Shown piece after piece: positions 21,451 through 33,491 of a stretch of DNA of 64,000 nt (position 1 is its first letter; each line of letters opens with the position of its first letter). Made by a program: the position numbers and the translations under genes. Origin of the DNA: Nothopassalora personata (lineage: Eukaryota > Ascomycota > Dothideomycetes > Mycosphaerellales > Mycosphaerellaceae). The DNA is taken from NCBI GenBank assembly GCA_033816765.1, contig CM066287.1:5518001-5582000 (forward strand), read 5' to 3'. The notes beneath the pieces were generated by a model that saw only the letters and a program-made list of their open reading frames with translations, made no database searches and was not told where the DNA came from.

Positions 21451-24400
21451 TAAAGTCCGAGGTTTCTCCGAGATAGTACGAGAACCTTACTGATTTTATT
21501 AAATCCGGCTTTAGTAAATTGGTAGGTTAAGCGCCGTAACTTAACCTACCCTTCTATTTCCCGACGCTTTTAACAGTTCTTAAAGGGTCTTACACCTGTC
21601 CGAGCTAACTAGGGTAGTAAACATAACACTTTTACCTTTGCGGCTAGTAATAGTCCCCTCCTATAAACTATTATCGTAGTTACGGGCAGTAAGTCGCACC
21701 TTGCGGGCCTACGGACGTCCTAGGATTGTTAGCGAGTTTAGATCCGAGGAGATGAACATGTCTATTTAGTAGTAAACCCTAAATACCTAAACATCTAAAT
21801 TGCCTATAATACCTTTAAACTAAGCCCGCCCTCTAGCACCTCGAAAGGTAAGCTAAGTACTCGACATTACCGGTAACCTAAATCTATAAGCGTTCCTCTA
21901 GCCGATAATATTTACCTCGGAACCCTCGTTAATTAGGCACCTAATCTAGTTCTTGTTTATCCCGAACTCCGCTACTACCTAAGGACTAGGGACTATAGTA
22001 AAGTTGTTAAGGACACTAGAGAGCCCGATTTTCTTAACGTCCTTATAAAGCTTAGTAGTAGGGACCGCACCTTTAGAGTAAAGTATAGTTAAATACACTC
22101 CGACATACTAGGCCTAACTATCTTCGCGGAAGACCTCCTTATTATACTTAGGTTTATCTTTATAGGTGACTACTTGTCTAGTGCGAACCTTAGGATCCTT
22201 TCCTATAAGGCGTCGTACTATAGCGAGCTTCTCCTAAAGAGCGGGGGTGTTAGTAACGCGACTAAAGAGGGTAGCCTCGAACTAGCGACTATATCGAAAC
22301 TAATCTTAGGCGTTTACATTAGGAAACGTTATCTAGAGGATCTAATTAATCCAGTAGATAATACCCTCTTCCTTTATAACCGGGCTATTACTAGCTAAAC
22401 TATATTGTCGGACGTAGTTATTAATCCTTATAGTCTTAGCATTCTATATACGCTTCCTTTATGCGAAGGAGGCGTTTACGGGACTAATAGGCATATCCTT
22501 AGGTAGTCCTTTATTAGTATCGTTCCCTAATCTATTCACTTAGGCATTATTTCCCCTTCCTAGGGTTACCCCGGATTTAGCTAATAATTAAGTTTCGCTC
22601 ATTTAACTACTAACTTCATTAATTATTTTAACCTCCTACTAGTTAATCTTAGCTTGCCGGATCTCCTGTTCTAATTGTAGGCGAACTTTCTTAGTAGCCT
22701 TAGCTCGGGCTCGTAGATCCTAGGCTAAGGACCGGGTCCTCGGGTACGGATTCTTTAGAATGCCTACGGGTGCCTTCCCTTTCACTTTATTAGACTATAT
22801 AGGATAGGTAGATACCTCGTTAAGCTCGCCTAAGTCGACCGCCTACTCTACTTTACTTTCTCCGAATAAGACCTAATATATACTAGCGGCCTTCTCTATT
22901 TAGCTAGACCGTGCGTCCTAAGGGCTATACTCTATTAAATGCCTAAAGTTAGGAGGGGGCTTAGAATAATTAGGAGGCGTGACCTTTGTTACCCTAGTGT
23001 AGTCCCTACCTATCTATTGCTTACGTAGTGCGGGAATCTTATACTAGTTATTAAACTCGATCGGCCTATAATGTTCTTCGAGTAGAGGGAGTATATAGAG
23101 CAGTTTCGGTTTGCTATAGTCCCTCCGAAAGTTAAACTTAGTAGGACGCGGATCGCCTTCTTTCCCTAGATACCACTAGTTATTCGGGGCAAGGTATACG
23201 TAGCCCCGGGATATTAAGGACCTTATCGCCCTATAATTGCTAGCCTAGTGCTTCGAACTGCTATAGTTATAGCAATAGCTATCTATCGCTTTAGACTGTT
23301 CGCGATTCTACGATAGGGGACGCTATATTACGTAAACCTATAGTTTAGCGTCTAGGTCGTGCCTCTCCGGTTACATAGAGCGCTAATTCTCGCTCGGGTA
23401 GAAGGCACCCGCGTCCGCGACGCGACCGCGCTAGTATGTACGTATACTCATTTTAGCTACCTTCTAGATTAGGTTATTATTAACAATAGTCCTAGAGGTA
23501 GCCTTCTTAAGCGTGTTAATCTTAGGCTTAAGGCGCGGCATTTACTTTACGACTAAGCGGTATAGTTAAGGTAAAGTAAGAGGGAAATCTATATATATAG
23601 CCTTCTATCCCTCCTTACTATCTACGATACTAGCAGCTTTATCGAGGATCCTCTAAAAGTCCCTAAACTTCTTAGGTTGCTTTAGGTAAAGCCCGTAAGC
23701 CTTATAGACCGCTTTCGCGACTCCCTCTAGTAATCCCTAAAGGAGGAGGAGACTCCGGGAGCTATTATCTAAATCCTTAGGTTCAATTAGGTTACTTAAG
23801 GATACAAATAGGCGGATAAATTCCTTCACATCTTGTTCTTTAGGCCTCTTGCCTTACTACGCCCTAATAATCTCCTTAAGATATTCCCGACTCCCTAACA
23901 TCGAGTAGGCGTTAAACCTTAAGAACTCTAATAAGAACGCCCTCCTAAAACGTACCTTATTAGTAAGCTACCTAGGCAGCCTTATAACTACGCGCCGGAT
24001 AGTAGTTTCGCAATTGCGCTTAAACCTGCCCTAGAAATTATCCTTCTTAATAGATGCCCGAGGCGGATACTAGTCCATTAGGTCGCTAAACCGCTCCTAG
24101 AACTTAGTAGCATTGGTGCTATTAAAGAACGGATTCTCAGCACCTCCTAGAGGTAGAAAGCGAGGGCTAGCGTTTTCTATTACTACTGCTAATCGTCTAA
24201 AGAGGGCAGTTATAGCATCTATTCCAATTGTGCTATTCGTTCCTACACCTATACCTAATTTAGCGGCGCTAGTTCCGCTTCTCCCTTCTTTACTGGATTT
24301 AGGTGCTTCCCCTTCCTCCGATTCCTCTATCCCCTTATAAGGGACAGAATCCCTATAGACCCCTTCTATTTTCGTAGGGTTTATAGACTGTTCGTAGCCT

Positions 24401-24700
24401 CTACCTATGTCGGTAAAGGTGCTAAGTTTTTCTAGTAATGTAGCCGTATCTATTGTTACGTAGTACTTGCTTTAGAATGTGCTAATACTAGTTATTACTT
24501 AATAGGACCTTATGACCGTGATTGTTACTAAATACCTTAGACCTTAAGTGTTTTCGACCTTAGTCGACCTTAGCCGTGAACCTTAACCTTGAACCTTAAC
24601 CTTAAACCTTAACCTTAAGTAATAACCTTAACCGTAAACCTTAGACCTTAAACCGTAATTTTAACCTTATAAACTGGATGCTAATACGCCACCGGGTGTA
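21451..24700 (-). pseudogene. Block 1 of the large element: gag and protease relic
   Basis: Minus-strand translation of about 24130-23560 gives a gag capsid-like sequence (for example AFLLEFLRFNAYSMLGSREY and EQDVKEFIRLFVSLSNLIEP). Near 21780-21690 it gives DMFISSDLNSLTILGRP, matching the C-terminal half of a retropepsin with its conserved ILGRP. Several TAG/TAA codons interrupt the frame. The region 24340-24700 includes a short-repeat run of CCTTAA/CCTTAG units (about 24540-24660), probably leader sequence. Confidence 0.75.
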
Positions 24701-24733
24701 CACTTAATACCCCCCCCTTATTAACTACTAAAA

Positions 24734-25126
24734 TAATGTCTACTAACTATCCTATGTAGGCCTATCTAAGTTGTGGTGGTGTGGAGCGGCGCTTATGTAA
24801 GTAGAGGTATTTACCGGTCCCGGGACCGTGAAATTAGGTTACGTAACGAGTAGCGTAGTAGCCGGATAAAACAAGAGGATTGGCGGACCTAAACTCCTAT
24901 GCCCTCTACTCGAGAGGTATGAATTGAATTGTTGCCTTAATGCTACGCTTATAATACTTAACTGCGCAGTATATATCTTAATAGCTATACTAGTCCCGCT
25001 AGCTCACCTAAATGTCTAATCAAACCTAAATAAAATAGGGGCAAGTTAGACCTAAGGAACCCTCCCTCCAAACCTAAGGTTAACATAACTAAACCTAAGG
25101 TTAACATAACTAATCAGTCGTCAATA
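24734..25126 (-). repeat. 5' LTR of the 11.9 kb element
   Basis: This is the partner of 13216-13608. It starts TAATGTCTAC and ends GTCAATA on the plus strand. Before RIP these ends may have been TG...CA, since TG to TA and CA to TA are the RIP changes. On the element strand it precedes gag. Confidence 0.92.
24809..24834. repeat. Imperfect copy of the palindrome in the 5' LTR
   Basis: This has the same layout as 13291-13315, with ATTTACCGGTCCCGGGACCG followed by TGAAAT. Its conservation in both LTRs shows it was part of the LTR at insertion. Confidence 0.85.
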
Positions 25127-25134
25127 CTAGGTAT

Positions 25135-25165
25135 GCTCTATAGGAGACTATTCCTAGAGCTAGGG
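25135..25165 (-). repeat. Fourth unit of the copia 33-bp repeat
   Basis: The unit begins GCTCTATAGG and continues TAGAGCTAGG, matching the three units at 13121-13215 on the other side of the inserted element. Confidence 0.8.
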
Positions 25166-25599
25166 GGATGTGTCTCTAAATAGTGGACGTGAATCTTCTG
25201 TCCTATGCTCCCCCTAAGACTAACCTTAGTTAGGGAAGTCTTATTACGAAGCCCTTTATGTTTTAGGTTAGTTACTATACTGCTGTAGCTCCCCCTCTAG
25301 CTATATAGCTCCCCTTAATGGTTTATAGGGTTAGTGACTCGCTTCTAGCTTATATAGCCCTTTATATAGCATATAAATACCTTTATAGTAAGGGTCCTTA
25401 GGGTTATTATAGGGGTGTCTAAGGAAGGTAATCTCGTTATCTAGGACAGCATGCTTATTACTAGTAGTAAGCTAGGAGCTCTTAATAGTCTACCCTGTCT
25501 ACTCCCCCTAAGCGACCTACTTGCCTATAGGGATTTAGTATTGCGAGTTCTATAAGAAATCTTTATTAAAAGTTATATAGGGGGAATAGGTTATCTTAT

Positions 25600-26950
25600 A
25601 GACCTATTTTCCCTTCTCCTACGATAGCTTCTATAGTAGGTAGTTAGTTAATAAACTACCCTAGAATCCTATATGCTACTATATGTCCGCCCTTATAGAG
25701 AACTTTTTAGACTTAGTGTAATTGTCGTCGTGTTTATATGCTTTATATCTAAACCTCCTTACATTCCTTAAGTCTATCTCTTTAACATTAATGCCTAGGT
25801 CCTTCTTAAAGTTAATCTATAGTACATTTTTTATTGTTAAGTTAAAGAGGCGGTTCGTGATATAGTATGTAAAATCTATAACCTAGGGCTAGAGGTTCTA
25901 TAGCAAGCTAGAGTCTATAAGCATAGCTCTAGCCTTGTTAATAATAACTTTGTTCGAAGCTTTAGCAATTCTATTCTACTTAGGTATGTATAGTAATACA
26001 AAATCCTATCTAATTCCTTTATGTTAGGCATATGTTCTAAGTTTAATGTTGTTAAATTCCCTACTACTATCTAAGAACCAGATCTTAGGTTTCTTCTTAT
26101 AGTAGTTCTATATTATAGTAAGCTAAGTCTTAATTACTGTTAGAGTATTACTTTTCTTTAGAAGTAGCAAGTACTATCTTATCCTAGTTTTGGCATACGT
26201 AAGCATAAGGCAATATGCGTAACCATTATAAGAGAGTAGAGTGATTAGACTAACTAGGTTAGCATAGATTTTATCTAATGCCTCTAGTATAGGTCTCCTA
26301 GGGGTTCTTAAAACAACTCTTTATAACCTTATAAGCTTGTAAGTCTTATAATGCTCTAACTCTATAGTATTAACATCTTCTAGGCCCTTAACTGCTTCTT
26401 TTATAGTATTAAGTAATATGCTCCTAATATGCCTAAGCCTTTAATGCTATCTAACTGTGTTAGTTCTTAGCTTAGTAAATGTAAGAGTAGTAAGTCCTTT
26501 TAGTACTAATCTATCTTTATCCTTCCTAGAACCCCTCTTTACCCTAAGGTTCCTAAAGACAATAACATTTTTCATTATCTTAACTAAGCCTATAGGCTTG
26601 TCCTTCTAGAATAGCATTTTAGATAGTCTATCTAGGTAAACTCTATGTTTCTTATATAGGAGTTCTATAGAGATTAGTATCGTATCTAACTCTAGTGAGT
26701 AAAGCACATTGCGAAGAAGGAGGGTAGTCTCTTAGCTAAGATGGTTCTTTATAACCTACTCTAATTCTCCTTTAGTCGTAAGAGATCCTTACCTAACGGC
26801 CTATAAGAAGTATATAGGCCTTAGTCTTAGCCTAACATTCTAAAGGTCTATAAGATTATTATAGATATAGAAGGATGTACCTATGTTATAGACTTTATCT
26901 ATTAATATTAGGTTTAATGCGGTAGCTACTGTCCTTCCTATACATACTAG
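25600..26950 (-). pseudogene. Copia integrase relic
   Basis: At 26072-26049 the minus strand reads DSSREFNN, the second catalytic Asp region of copia integrases. It is followed by GIRQDFVLLYIPK and NRIAKASNKVIINKARAMLI, where the conserved Gln before Asn is a stop. The next stretch, VIDFTYYITNRLF, fits the end of the core domain. Stops at former Gln and Trp codons make it inactive. Confidence 0.8.
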
Positions 26951-27099
26951 TTATGCAACTGCAATAGCTACTCTAGACCTCCTATATAGTTATCTCTAGT
27001 CCCTATTACTATTAGAGCTATGCTCCTAATTAGATAATAAGTCTAACTAGTTATTAATTGCTACAGCAATCCTCTTCCTAGGGGATTTGCTGCCCTTTA

Positions 27100-28150
27100 C
27101 CTTCTTTACCCTATCCTTTAGGGTGTCTTTACCCTTCTTAGACCTGTTCCTAGGATTCTTCTCTAGATACTGCTTATAGTAGTTCGCGTTAGTGTGCTTA
27201 TATAAGCACTATATGCACTGCTTATTATTATTCTTACTTAAGAATGCTCTAACAAAGCTATTACTAGGCTTATAGGTAGTAGGTACTTGCTCCTTCCTAA
27301 GAGTTATAAACATTCTCTCTAGGGTAGTTAATTCTAGGGGATTGTTATGTCTCTATGTCCTAAGCTATTCGATATAGTTTAGACCTTTAACAAAGTACAA
27401 TCTATAGATGCTATCTAGGAGGACAAAAAAGGATTTAAGCCTTAACTTGTTATTAACTAGGGAAGATCTAATAAATTGCTCTATAGTAGTCTTATTATTA
27501 TTTACCTATGCTTAAAAGTCTTTATAGTACTTTAATATATTAGGTCTTGCAGCATCTAGTTTAATGTACCTAACTGCCTTTAGAGTGTTATATAGATTAA
27601 TTGTAATAACTAGCTTATATATTGCCTTAATTAAATTATACAATTCCTTAGCTAACTTGTCTACATCTCTAAAGTTTAGCCTTAGGGTAGAATCTAATCT
27701 AGCTATAATAATGCTATATGCTTATATGTCCTCTTTCTTCTATCGCTTATAGGCAGCTTTGTATCCTATACTACTAGTAATGTCCTAAGGGGCTTTATTC
27801 TAGGTAGTCTTATCTTAGACATTCTTAGTTGTATCTTAGGGTTAATTATAAGCTACCCTGTTTAGAGCGTACTTTAGGTTAACCTAGTCTAGATTATAGA
27901 TTACGTATCTAACTAGATCCTTCTCTAGCAGTGCGCTAATTAGTATAGATTTCTATGCCTAGAACTATACGCCTTTCCTAAGCACCTAGTTGTCCTTAGC
28001 GGATCTTACTAGGTTACTAGAGGTGTTGTTTCTAAACTCTATACCTAGTCTAGCTCTTTTAGATGCTATACTACGGTACTAGTGCTTAGTACCGATCTCT
28101 TATAGTAGTTCTTAAATCGATTAGGTAGTTGTCCGTAAAACAAATGTAGG
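27100..28150 (-). pseudogene. Copia gag relic with zinc-knuckle remnant
   Basis: On the minus strand near 27225-27180 the peptide KQC-I-stop-C-LYKHTNANYY keeps two Cys and the His of a CCHC knuckle; the last Cys appears as Tyr. A Lys-rich tail (KKGKDTLKDRVKK) follows, as in nucleocapsid regions. The upstream part is broken by stops and shows only a general gag-like character. Confidence 0.65.
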
Positions 28151-28228
28151 GTCGAGTCTACTAGTAAGGCAAGCTAATCCTTAATAGAGCTTCGATAACG
28201 ATTCAGGTTTTAAATTAGATAGGTAGAG

Positions 28229-28248
28229 GAGCACCCGGGCTTATAACC
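28229..28248 (-). other. Candidate primer-binding site (initiator tRNA-Met half)
   Basis: On the minus strand this reads GGTTATAAGCCCGGGTGCTC. With one RIP change reversed (TAAG from TGAG) it would pair with the anticodon-stem region of initiator tRNA-Met, which contains GGGCTCATAACC. Copia-group elements are known to prime from such a tRNA half. It lies just inside the expected 5' LTR end. Confidence 0.55.
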
Positions 28249-28390
28249 TATTATAACTAGGTATTTAACGAGTACAAGCTTCTAGATTAAAACGATAGGG
28301 TAGATCAGTAACCCTTATAAATTGCTACAAGGTGTGAGACTATCTAGCTACAGAAAACAGTGTGATATAGTGTGTGTGTGCTAAGTCCTG

Positions 28391-29258
28391 ACTAACATAG
28401 ACCTTGGTCACCTGATTCACAACAGTGGTGGCCTTCCTTCATAGACCAACTCTAAGGTTCTGGACTCGGTGCCGGCAGTCGTGCTTGTCTCTGTTCATGG
28501 TCCAAGAGCACGTGATGTTTATCACACAGCGACTACATCGATCTAGCTTTTATAATGATGTTTCTCAGCAATGGCCAGCGAGACTCTTGACTCGCCCATA
28601 GCGGATGAGGACCACTATTGGCTGCCCGTGCTAGCTGTGGCTGACTGATCCTCTCTGGAATCTTGATTCTGAAAAGTATGGAAATAGCAAGAACTGCGCC
28701 CCAAGCCACGAAAAGAATTCTGCACTTTCTGTCTGATGATACAGTACCTGTACGGCAGCTTCCACAAAGCATGACCGCAGCAGAGCTATCCATGGCAGAC
28801 TACGCAAGCCCACCTGCAGCGTCTCAAGCATCTGGTCGTTACACCTGCACCTCTTCTATGCCAATCATTTGACCGACAAACGAGCTGAACCAGCTTGAAC
28901 AGCGTTCACCTAAGCTGAAGCAAAATATTATTCGCGCGAAGTCGTTCAGCAGTCAGGAAGTGCCGCGGCTTGTCCATGACGATTCCTGTTGTACGCAAGA
29001 GGAGAGTGTCCTAAGACGCTTTCAGGGCGTAAGCCCTGCAGTTAGTCCTGAAAGATGTTCCTAAGCGGTTGGATAAGCATGCAGCGATTTCCTGCGCCGT
29101 AGTCACAATGCCGGTAGTAGTCGCCGCCTCAAGATCGGTTGCTGACATGAGGCGTATCCTTGGCTATCCTTATACTCGGTCGAGGTAGGCGACGCTTCTG
29201 AATCCAATGTGCGAAGCCATCGCATCTCTCGCACCTATAGCCCATGAGCTAAGATATA
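28391..29258. other. Gene-poor sequence right of the transposon island
   Basis: Base composition becomes ordinary here and CA/TG steps return. Several short open frames overlap on both strands (for example 28533-28793 on the minus strand), but none has a recognisable domain or splice structure. I see no supported gene. Confidence 0.5.
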
Positions 29259-29747
29259 TGTGTAGGAGCCCGCCACGTGAAGTGTGATGAGTCTGGCTTG
29301 ATGAGTCTGGCTTACCATGTCAAAGATGCGTGAAAGCAGGTAGGGTCTGTGAGGATGATGAATGTGTCCACGAAAACTTCAGGTGGTAGAGACTTTCAGA
29401 TCGCGATACGCCCAAAGACATGCCTCCCTCCACCGGCACAATCAGCCCCTTCTCCATGCTCGCTGACACATACCATCCGGGCGATGTCTACCGACATGGA
29501 CATAGCAGAGAGCTACGCTTTCGACTTCTTTAATCGTGAGGCCGTCGCTCGGTTACCGGGAACTCCGCTCGACTGGAAAAGGTTTGGCCTGCAGGCCAGC
29601 TATAGTGAGCCAAGCCTAGCTCACGTTGCAATGGCCATTGGATTTCTCTTGGTTCGCCATCCAAGATCCCATACTCTGGTATCGACAACCATGGACTCGC
29701 GCTTCGGCATAATAACAAGTCAATATGCCATACTGCTCGATACGTAG
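29259..29747 (+). pseudogene. Zn2Cys6 fungal transcription factor, 5' relic
   Basis: The plus strand encodes RHVKCDE (ending near 29292) and then, after a frame change, PCQRCVKAGRVCE (about 29314-29352), the second half of a Zn2Cys6 DNA-binding cluster. Further on, at about 29508-29648, FFNREAVARLPG and WKRFGLQASYSEPSLAHVAM resemble the start of the regulatory domain of fungal C6 factors. A 14-bp tandem duplication (29286-29313) breaks the frame in the middle of the cluster. About two residues of the first CX2C are missing, and a TAG ends the frame at 29747. The rest of the factor is not found. This looks like a decayed regulator, not a live gene. Confidence 0.7.
29286..29313. repeat. 14-bp tandem duplication in the C6 pseudogene
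   Basis: GATGAGTCTGGCTT occurs twice in direct succession (29286-29299 and 29300-29313). Removing one copy restores the spacing KCDESGLPCQRC expected of a Zn2Cys6 cluster, so the duplication is a disabling mutation. Confidence 0.85.
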
Positions 29748-32731
29748 AAAATCTGAATAGTGATCAAGGCTATGCCAGCGTGAAGGTCACCCTACCGCTT
29801 CCGCTGCTTAGGAGAGGACATGCGCGCCTGTGCCCACTTGCGGACAGGAATTTCGCGTGGTGTACGAGAAAGTACAAGATTCTTTATCGATCACCTTCGG
29901 TTCCAGGCGAGTGGTGACAATGCGTCCCACACCGCGGAACGAGGATGAATTACTATGCGGTAGGCTGATGTGGCAGCCTGACCTGCATTCATTTCCGTAA
30001 ACTCCGTCTCTCATACAATATTAGCTGCTGACTAGATATTGACTGAACTAAGTGGTTGTCGCGTCGATATCACGTCGTTGTCCTAGGTGCTGTTTCTATG
30101 CGGGGCTACGACCTTAGCTTAATGCGTAACAGTGTTATACTTACCATTGTTATTTCTTACTATATCGCCTAATCGATATAAGACTAACTATAATGTGTTC
30201 GCAGTGTATATGCGACAACGTTTCCGATGCTATATATACAATATAGTCGTTGTTGTATAGTGTTGTTAATAGGTTTACAGAATAAGAGACATCTAAGAGC
30301 GGTATTCTCAGGCGCCGAAGTTCGCCCGAGGGCATTATATGTATCAAAGGTAGCTATAATACGAAGCAGAGGCAATATTAAGCTAAGATGAGACATCGTC
30401 AGGTGAATAGATAAGGACAACAAGTAGAGGTAATATTAGCGACGGTAAGAGCTTGCAACTTGACGCGTCCCGCCAAGCACGCTTATTTTGGTGAGTAAAA
30501 ACACCTCAATATTGGAAAGCTTAGCTAATACGACTCGACATCGAGCCTGCCACATAGCAGCAGTTAGCTTGCCGCATAGTATGCGCCGAACGAGATGGAT
30601 CCTGTTGAACGACTCCTAGTATCGACTAATGCACATGCATGCCAGGGGTCCACACTGAAACAGAGTTAGCACTTACCGATGAGTATCAAACCATGCCTCC
30701 ACGCAATCTTTCCTTTTCTTCTCCTCGCTTGGAAAAGCGGAATTGCGTCTCGAGGGAGTGGAATGGACCGTTTTCGATATCTTGACCTGAACAAGTCTTG
30801 TGACCGGCCTCAAGTAGATCTCAGCTGGGATACTTCAGCACTAGGTCGCGAAGAGCTATTCTGCCTCTCCAATGCCTTATCACGTCATCTTCTGTCACAT
30901 CTCCATCAGGAGCTAAACGAGCGCATGAAGGCGGCGATGCGTTGCGCTGATACGCAAGATAAATAGATCTTCGGGGTATCGCTGACAACGAATATCTCGC
31001 TGCTGTGTCAGGACAGGTGATGGAGCTCGAAGATATAGACAGCTCACGATTTCGTCTAGGCGCAGCTCACATTCTGACTGATTAATCAATTGCCATGAAA
31101 CGGGGAATACCCACCCCCAGCCCTCCGCTGCACTTGGGTCCTCCTACGAGATCCTCCCTCCCTTCGGGCCCCTCCTACCGTGGGTGCCTCCCAAGTTTGC
31201 TTCGGCTACAGGAAGAATAGATGCTATTAGCCCTCGCTGGGCCAGCTTGCGCATTTTGGGGGTTAATCAAATTTTGAATCATGACTAAGAATTGGAGCTG
31301 CCCCTTGGACGAAATTGTGAGCTGCCCATAGACTTTTCGAAGTCAAGGCAGGCTGGCTTCTGGTAAAAGTCCGGATAACAGCTGCTGTCTAGCGACATCC
31401 ATGAGGAGACTCGTGCCATCGAGGTCGAAAGTGTCCGCATCAAGGCCGCGCAGAGTTCTGGAAGTGGCATACTGCTGCGAGCGGTGCAGGCTCCGAAGTA
31501 CAACTCCATGAAGCAATTTTCGCGCTGCGGAGGAAAGCGTGATGGCCAGTTTACATGACCAAGCCCTCTCCAGGAGAGGAGGCTACTGTACCTGTGCCAT
31601 CGCGATGATTGAAACGTCGCGGCACAGAGATCGCTTGTGCAGTCCACCTTCAGCTTCGATCGTAATCCACTCTATCTCTTGTTGTAGCCGACCGGAGGTC
31701 TGAAGAAGCCTGTCGAACACTACCGGCTGTGTTTCAAGGCCGCGCGCACTATCTACCCCTACAACACCGTAGTGTGCAATCAATATTGTGGTCGAAGAGG
31801 CGAATCAGACTCTGAGAATCCGGTGTATTACGCTTGGGCCAAGGGTAGTCTGTGCACTGTACAGTACAGTGCGAGCATCAAAAGCGTGAGAAGCGCAAGC
31901 TTAGCTTCGACAAACATCATCCCCTGAAGATGTCAAGATCGCTGTCGTTCGCAGTGCACTGGCAGCGGGCGCGCCCAACGGAGCACCTCATTTGATGCGT
32001 TTGTCCACGAATGAAAGAGCTGATTAAGTCAACTCGAAGCACAGCATTATTTGGTCTCTCGTTGCTCCGAGAGTGGCGGAAAGGCGCAGATGGCGTGTTC
32101 AAATCCTCGTTGAAAAGACACAGGATGCGTGTGTGGGTGTTGTGGCGTAACCGCGTGTTTCATCATGGCAGGAGTTCGGAACATGGTGAGTCTAGACATG
32201 GGGATGCAGGAGGTGTGGTCCTGGCGCCCACATTCCCCAGCGCCGACCACCTCTCCCGGTTCGTGGGCAGACACGCATTGGTCATCATTATGGCACCAAG
32301 AATTCTCTTCTCCGGGACCAGGACATAACCCCTTGTTTCGGCTCGCAAGATGATAAAGCTGTGCCCGTCGTGGTTCCTCGAATCGCCCGAGGTGAAGTTG
32401 TGATATGGATGGTTAGGTTCAAGGCAGCGGAAGTCGTCAGCAGATCCCGGCAGGAAACGTGGCGTTGATTGGTCGGGGACATATACAAGGTACACGGACA
32501 GAATCATGGTTCCCCTGCAGGTGAACCAGATCCCTGCTGCTGTCCTGCTACTTAGTGGGCCTTGCGAGCCACTTTCAAGACTCCAAACCTAGGCTTTTCC
32601 CTCGCATCTTCTTGATCAAGGAAGTCACAGTCGCTACAAGATTGTCTTTCGCAGAATCACGATCTCGACAGTCCAAGCAGCAGGTCATTATATCCTTCAA
32701 TACAGCCTCTAATACGCCCTTACTCGACAAC
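29748..32731. other. Gene-poor intergenic region with decayed sequence
   Basis: About 3 kb lies here without a gene I can defend. An AT-rich patch at about 30060-30450 resembles RIP-touched repeat sequence but shows no clear ends. Minus-strand frames at 31285-31783 look like fragments of a decayed gene (VFDRLLQTSGRLQQEIEW in one frame, more in another), with no family recognised. Frames at 32011-32507 overlap on both strands and look random. The segment just before 32732 is probably the promoter of the next gene. Confidence 0.5.
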
Positions 32732-33491
32732 ATGCGTTCTGCCATCTTCAACGTTCTCGCCGTTGCCGGCACCGTTTACGCCGCAGATGCTCCAGCATAT
32801 GGCGCATCCTCCAGCGCTCAGCAGTACCCAGGAGCGGTCACTCAGATTGCCGATGTACGTTGACTGCAAGCAAAGCGCAAGATCAATGCTGACGATTGCA
32901 CAGGGCCAGATCCAAGCACCCACCGGTACCTACAACCTCCCCAGCACAAGCACCTCCGTTGTCGTAAAGACAAGCGCCACCGAGGCCAACCCTGTTGCAA
33001 CCACACGAGTCGAGGCCAGCCCTGTTGCAACCACATCAGTCGTGACCACACCCGCCGTCAACGTTCCACCCGCATACTCCAGCGTCGAGGCCTCATCATC
33101 CACCGAAGCAGCACCAGTCACTATCGCCTCCAGCGTTCCAGTCCAAGCCGTGCCCGCTACCTCTGCTCCAGCTGTCTCCACCAGCAACTCCGTCGTGACT
33201 CCGGCACAAGGTCAGTACCAGTTCCCGCGAGGTACCTCAATCATCACTAACAACCTCATAGCCGTCGGCGTCAACTCCACCGTCCCGTACCCAACCGGTC
33301 GCAACAGCACAACCCTCGTAACATCAGCAGCGACCGTCACCTCTAACGTTCACTCCGCCAGCTCGACCGAGGCGGGTGCCGTTGGTGGCTCGAGCTCTAC
33401 AGCTGCCGCCACACAGACTGGCGCTGCGGCTGCCATCCAGTTCCCTGTTGGCTTCGCTGCTGTCGCTGGTCTCTTTGCCTTCCTCGCCTAA
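32732..33491 (+). CDS. Ser/Thr/Ala-rich GPI-type surface protein
   Basis: There are two exons, 32732-32854 and 32904-33491, joined in phase 0 by a 49-nt GT-AG intron with a GCTGAC branch point; the product is about 236 residues. The N-terminus MRSAIFNVLAVAGTVYA is a signal peptide. The middle is a low-complexity stretch of Ser, Thr, Ala, Val and Pro suited to O-mannosylation, with two similar pieces (QIQAPTGTY and QYQFPRGT). The C-terminus has small residues (GAVGGSSS) followed by a hydrophobic tail ending GFAAVAGLFAFLA, typical of GPI attachment. It is likely a cell-wall or plasma-membrane mannoprotein; the precise function is unknown. The ATG was chosen because it begins the signal peptide. 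Confidence 0.8.

Larger units (their letters stand above)
13216..25126 (-). mobile_element. 11.9 kb gypsy-like LTR retroelement with three coding blocks
   Basis: The element is bounded by 393-bp LTRs (13216-13608 and 24734-25126) and flanked on both sides by CTAG (13212-13215 and 25127-25130), a 4-bp match that may be the target-site duplication. On the minus strand the order is LTR, gag-protease (about 24700-21451), palindrome, RT-RNase H-integrase (about 21400-17640), palindrome, an unassigned block of about 1,000 codons (about 17230-14170), LTR. The RT belongs to a diverged fungal gypsy group in which the catalytic motif sits in a PFLDD-like context. Every block is broken by RIP stops. Size and gene content exceed those of a standard gypsy element. 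Confidence 0.85.
25127..28390 (-). mobile_element. Ty1/copia element, 5' part (gag and integrase side)
   Basis: This continues the copia relic that is interrupted at 13215. On the minus strand it holds gag (about 28150-27100) and integrase (about 26900-25600), after a candidate primer-binding site at 28229-28248. A 5' LTR would occupy about 28249-28390, because RIP-type sequence fades into normal composition there, but no second LTR is present to prove it. Confidence 0.8.

Noticed and set aside
18887..24340. Short plus-strand open frames inside the large element (18887-19096, 22174-22398, 24113-24340)
   Set aside because: They lie opposite the pol and gag relics and are by-products of the minus-strand composition; none has a domain.
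28533..28872. Overlapping frames on both strands just right of the transposon island
   Set aside because: Short, mutually overlapping and without recognisable features.
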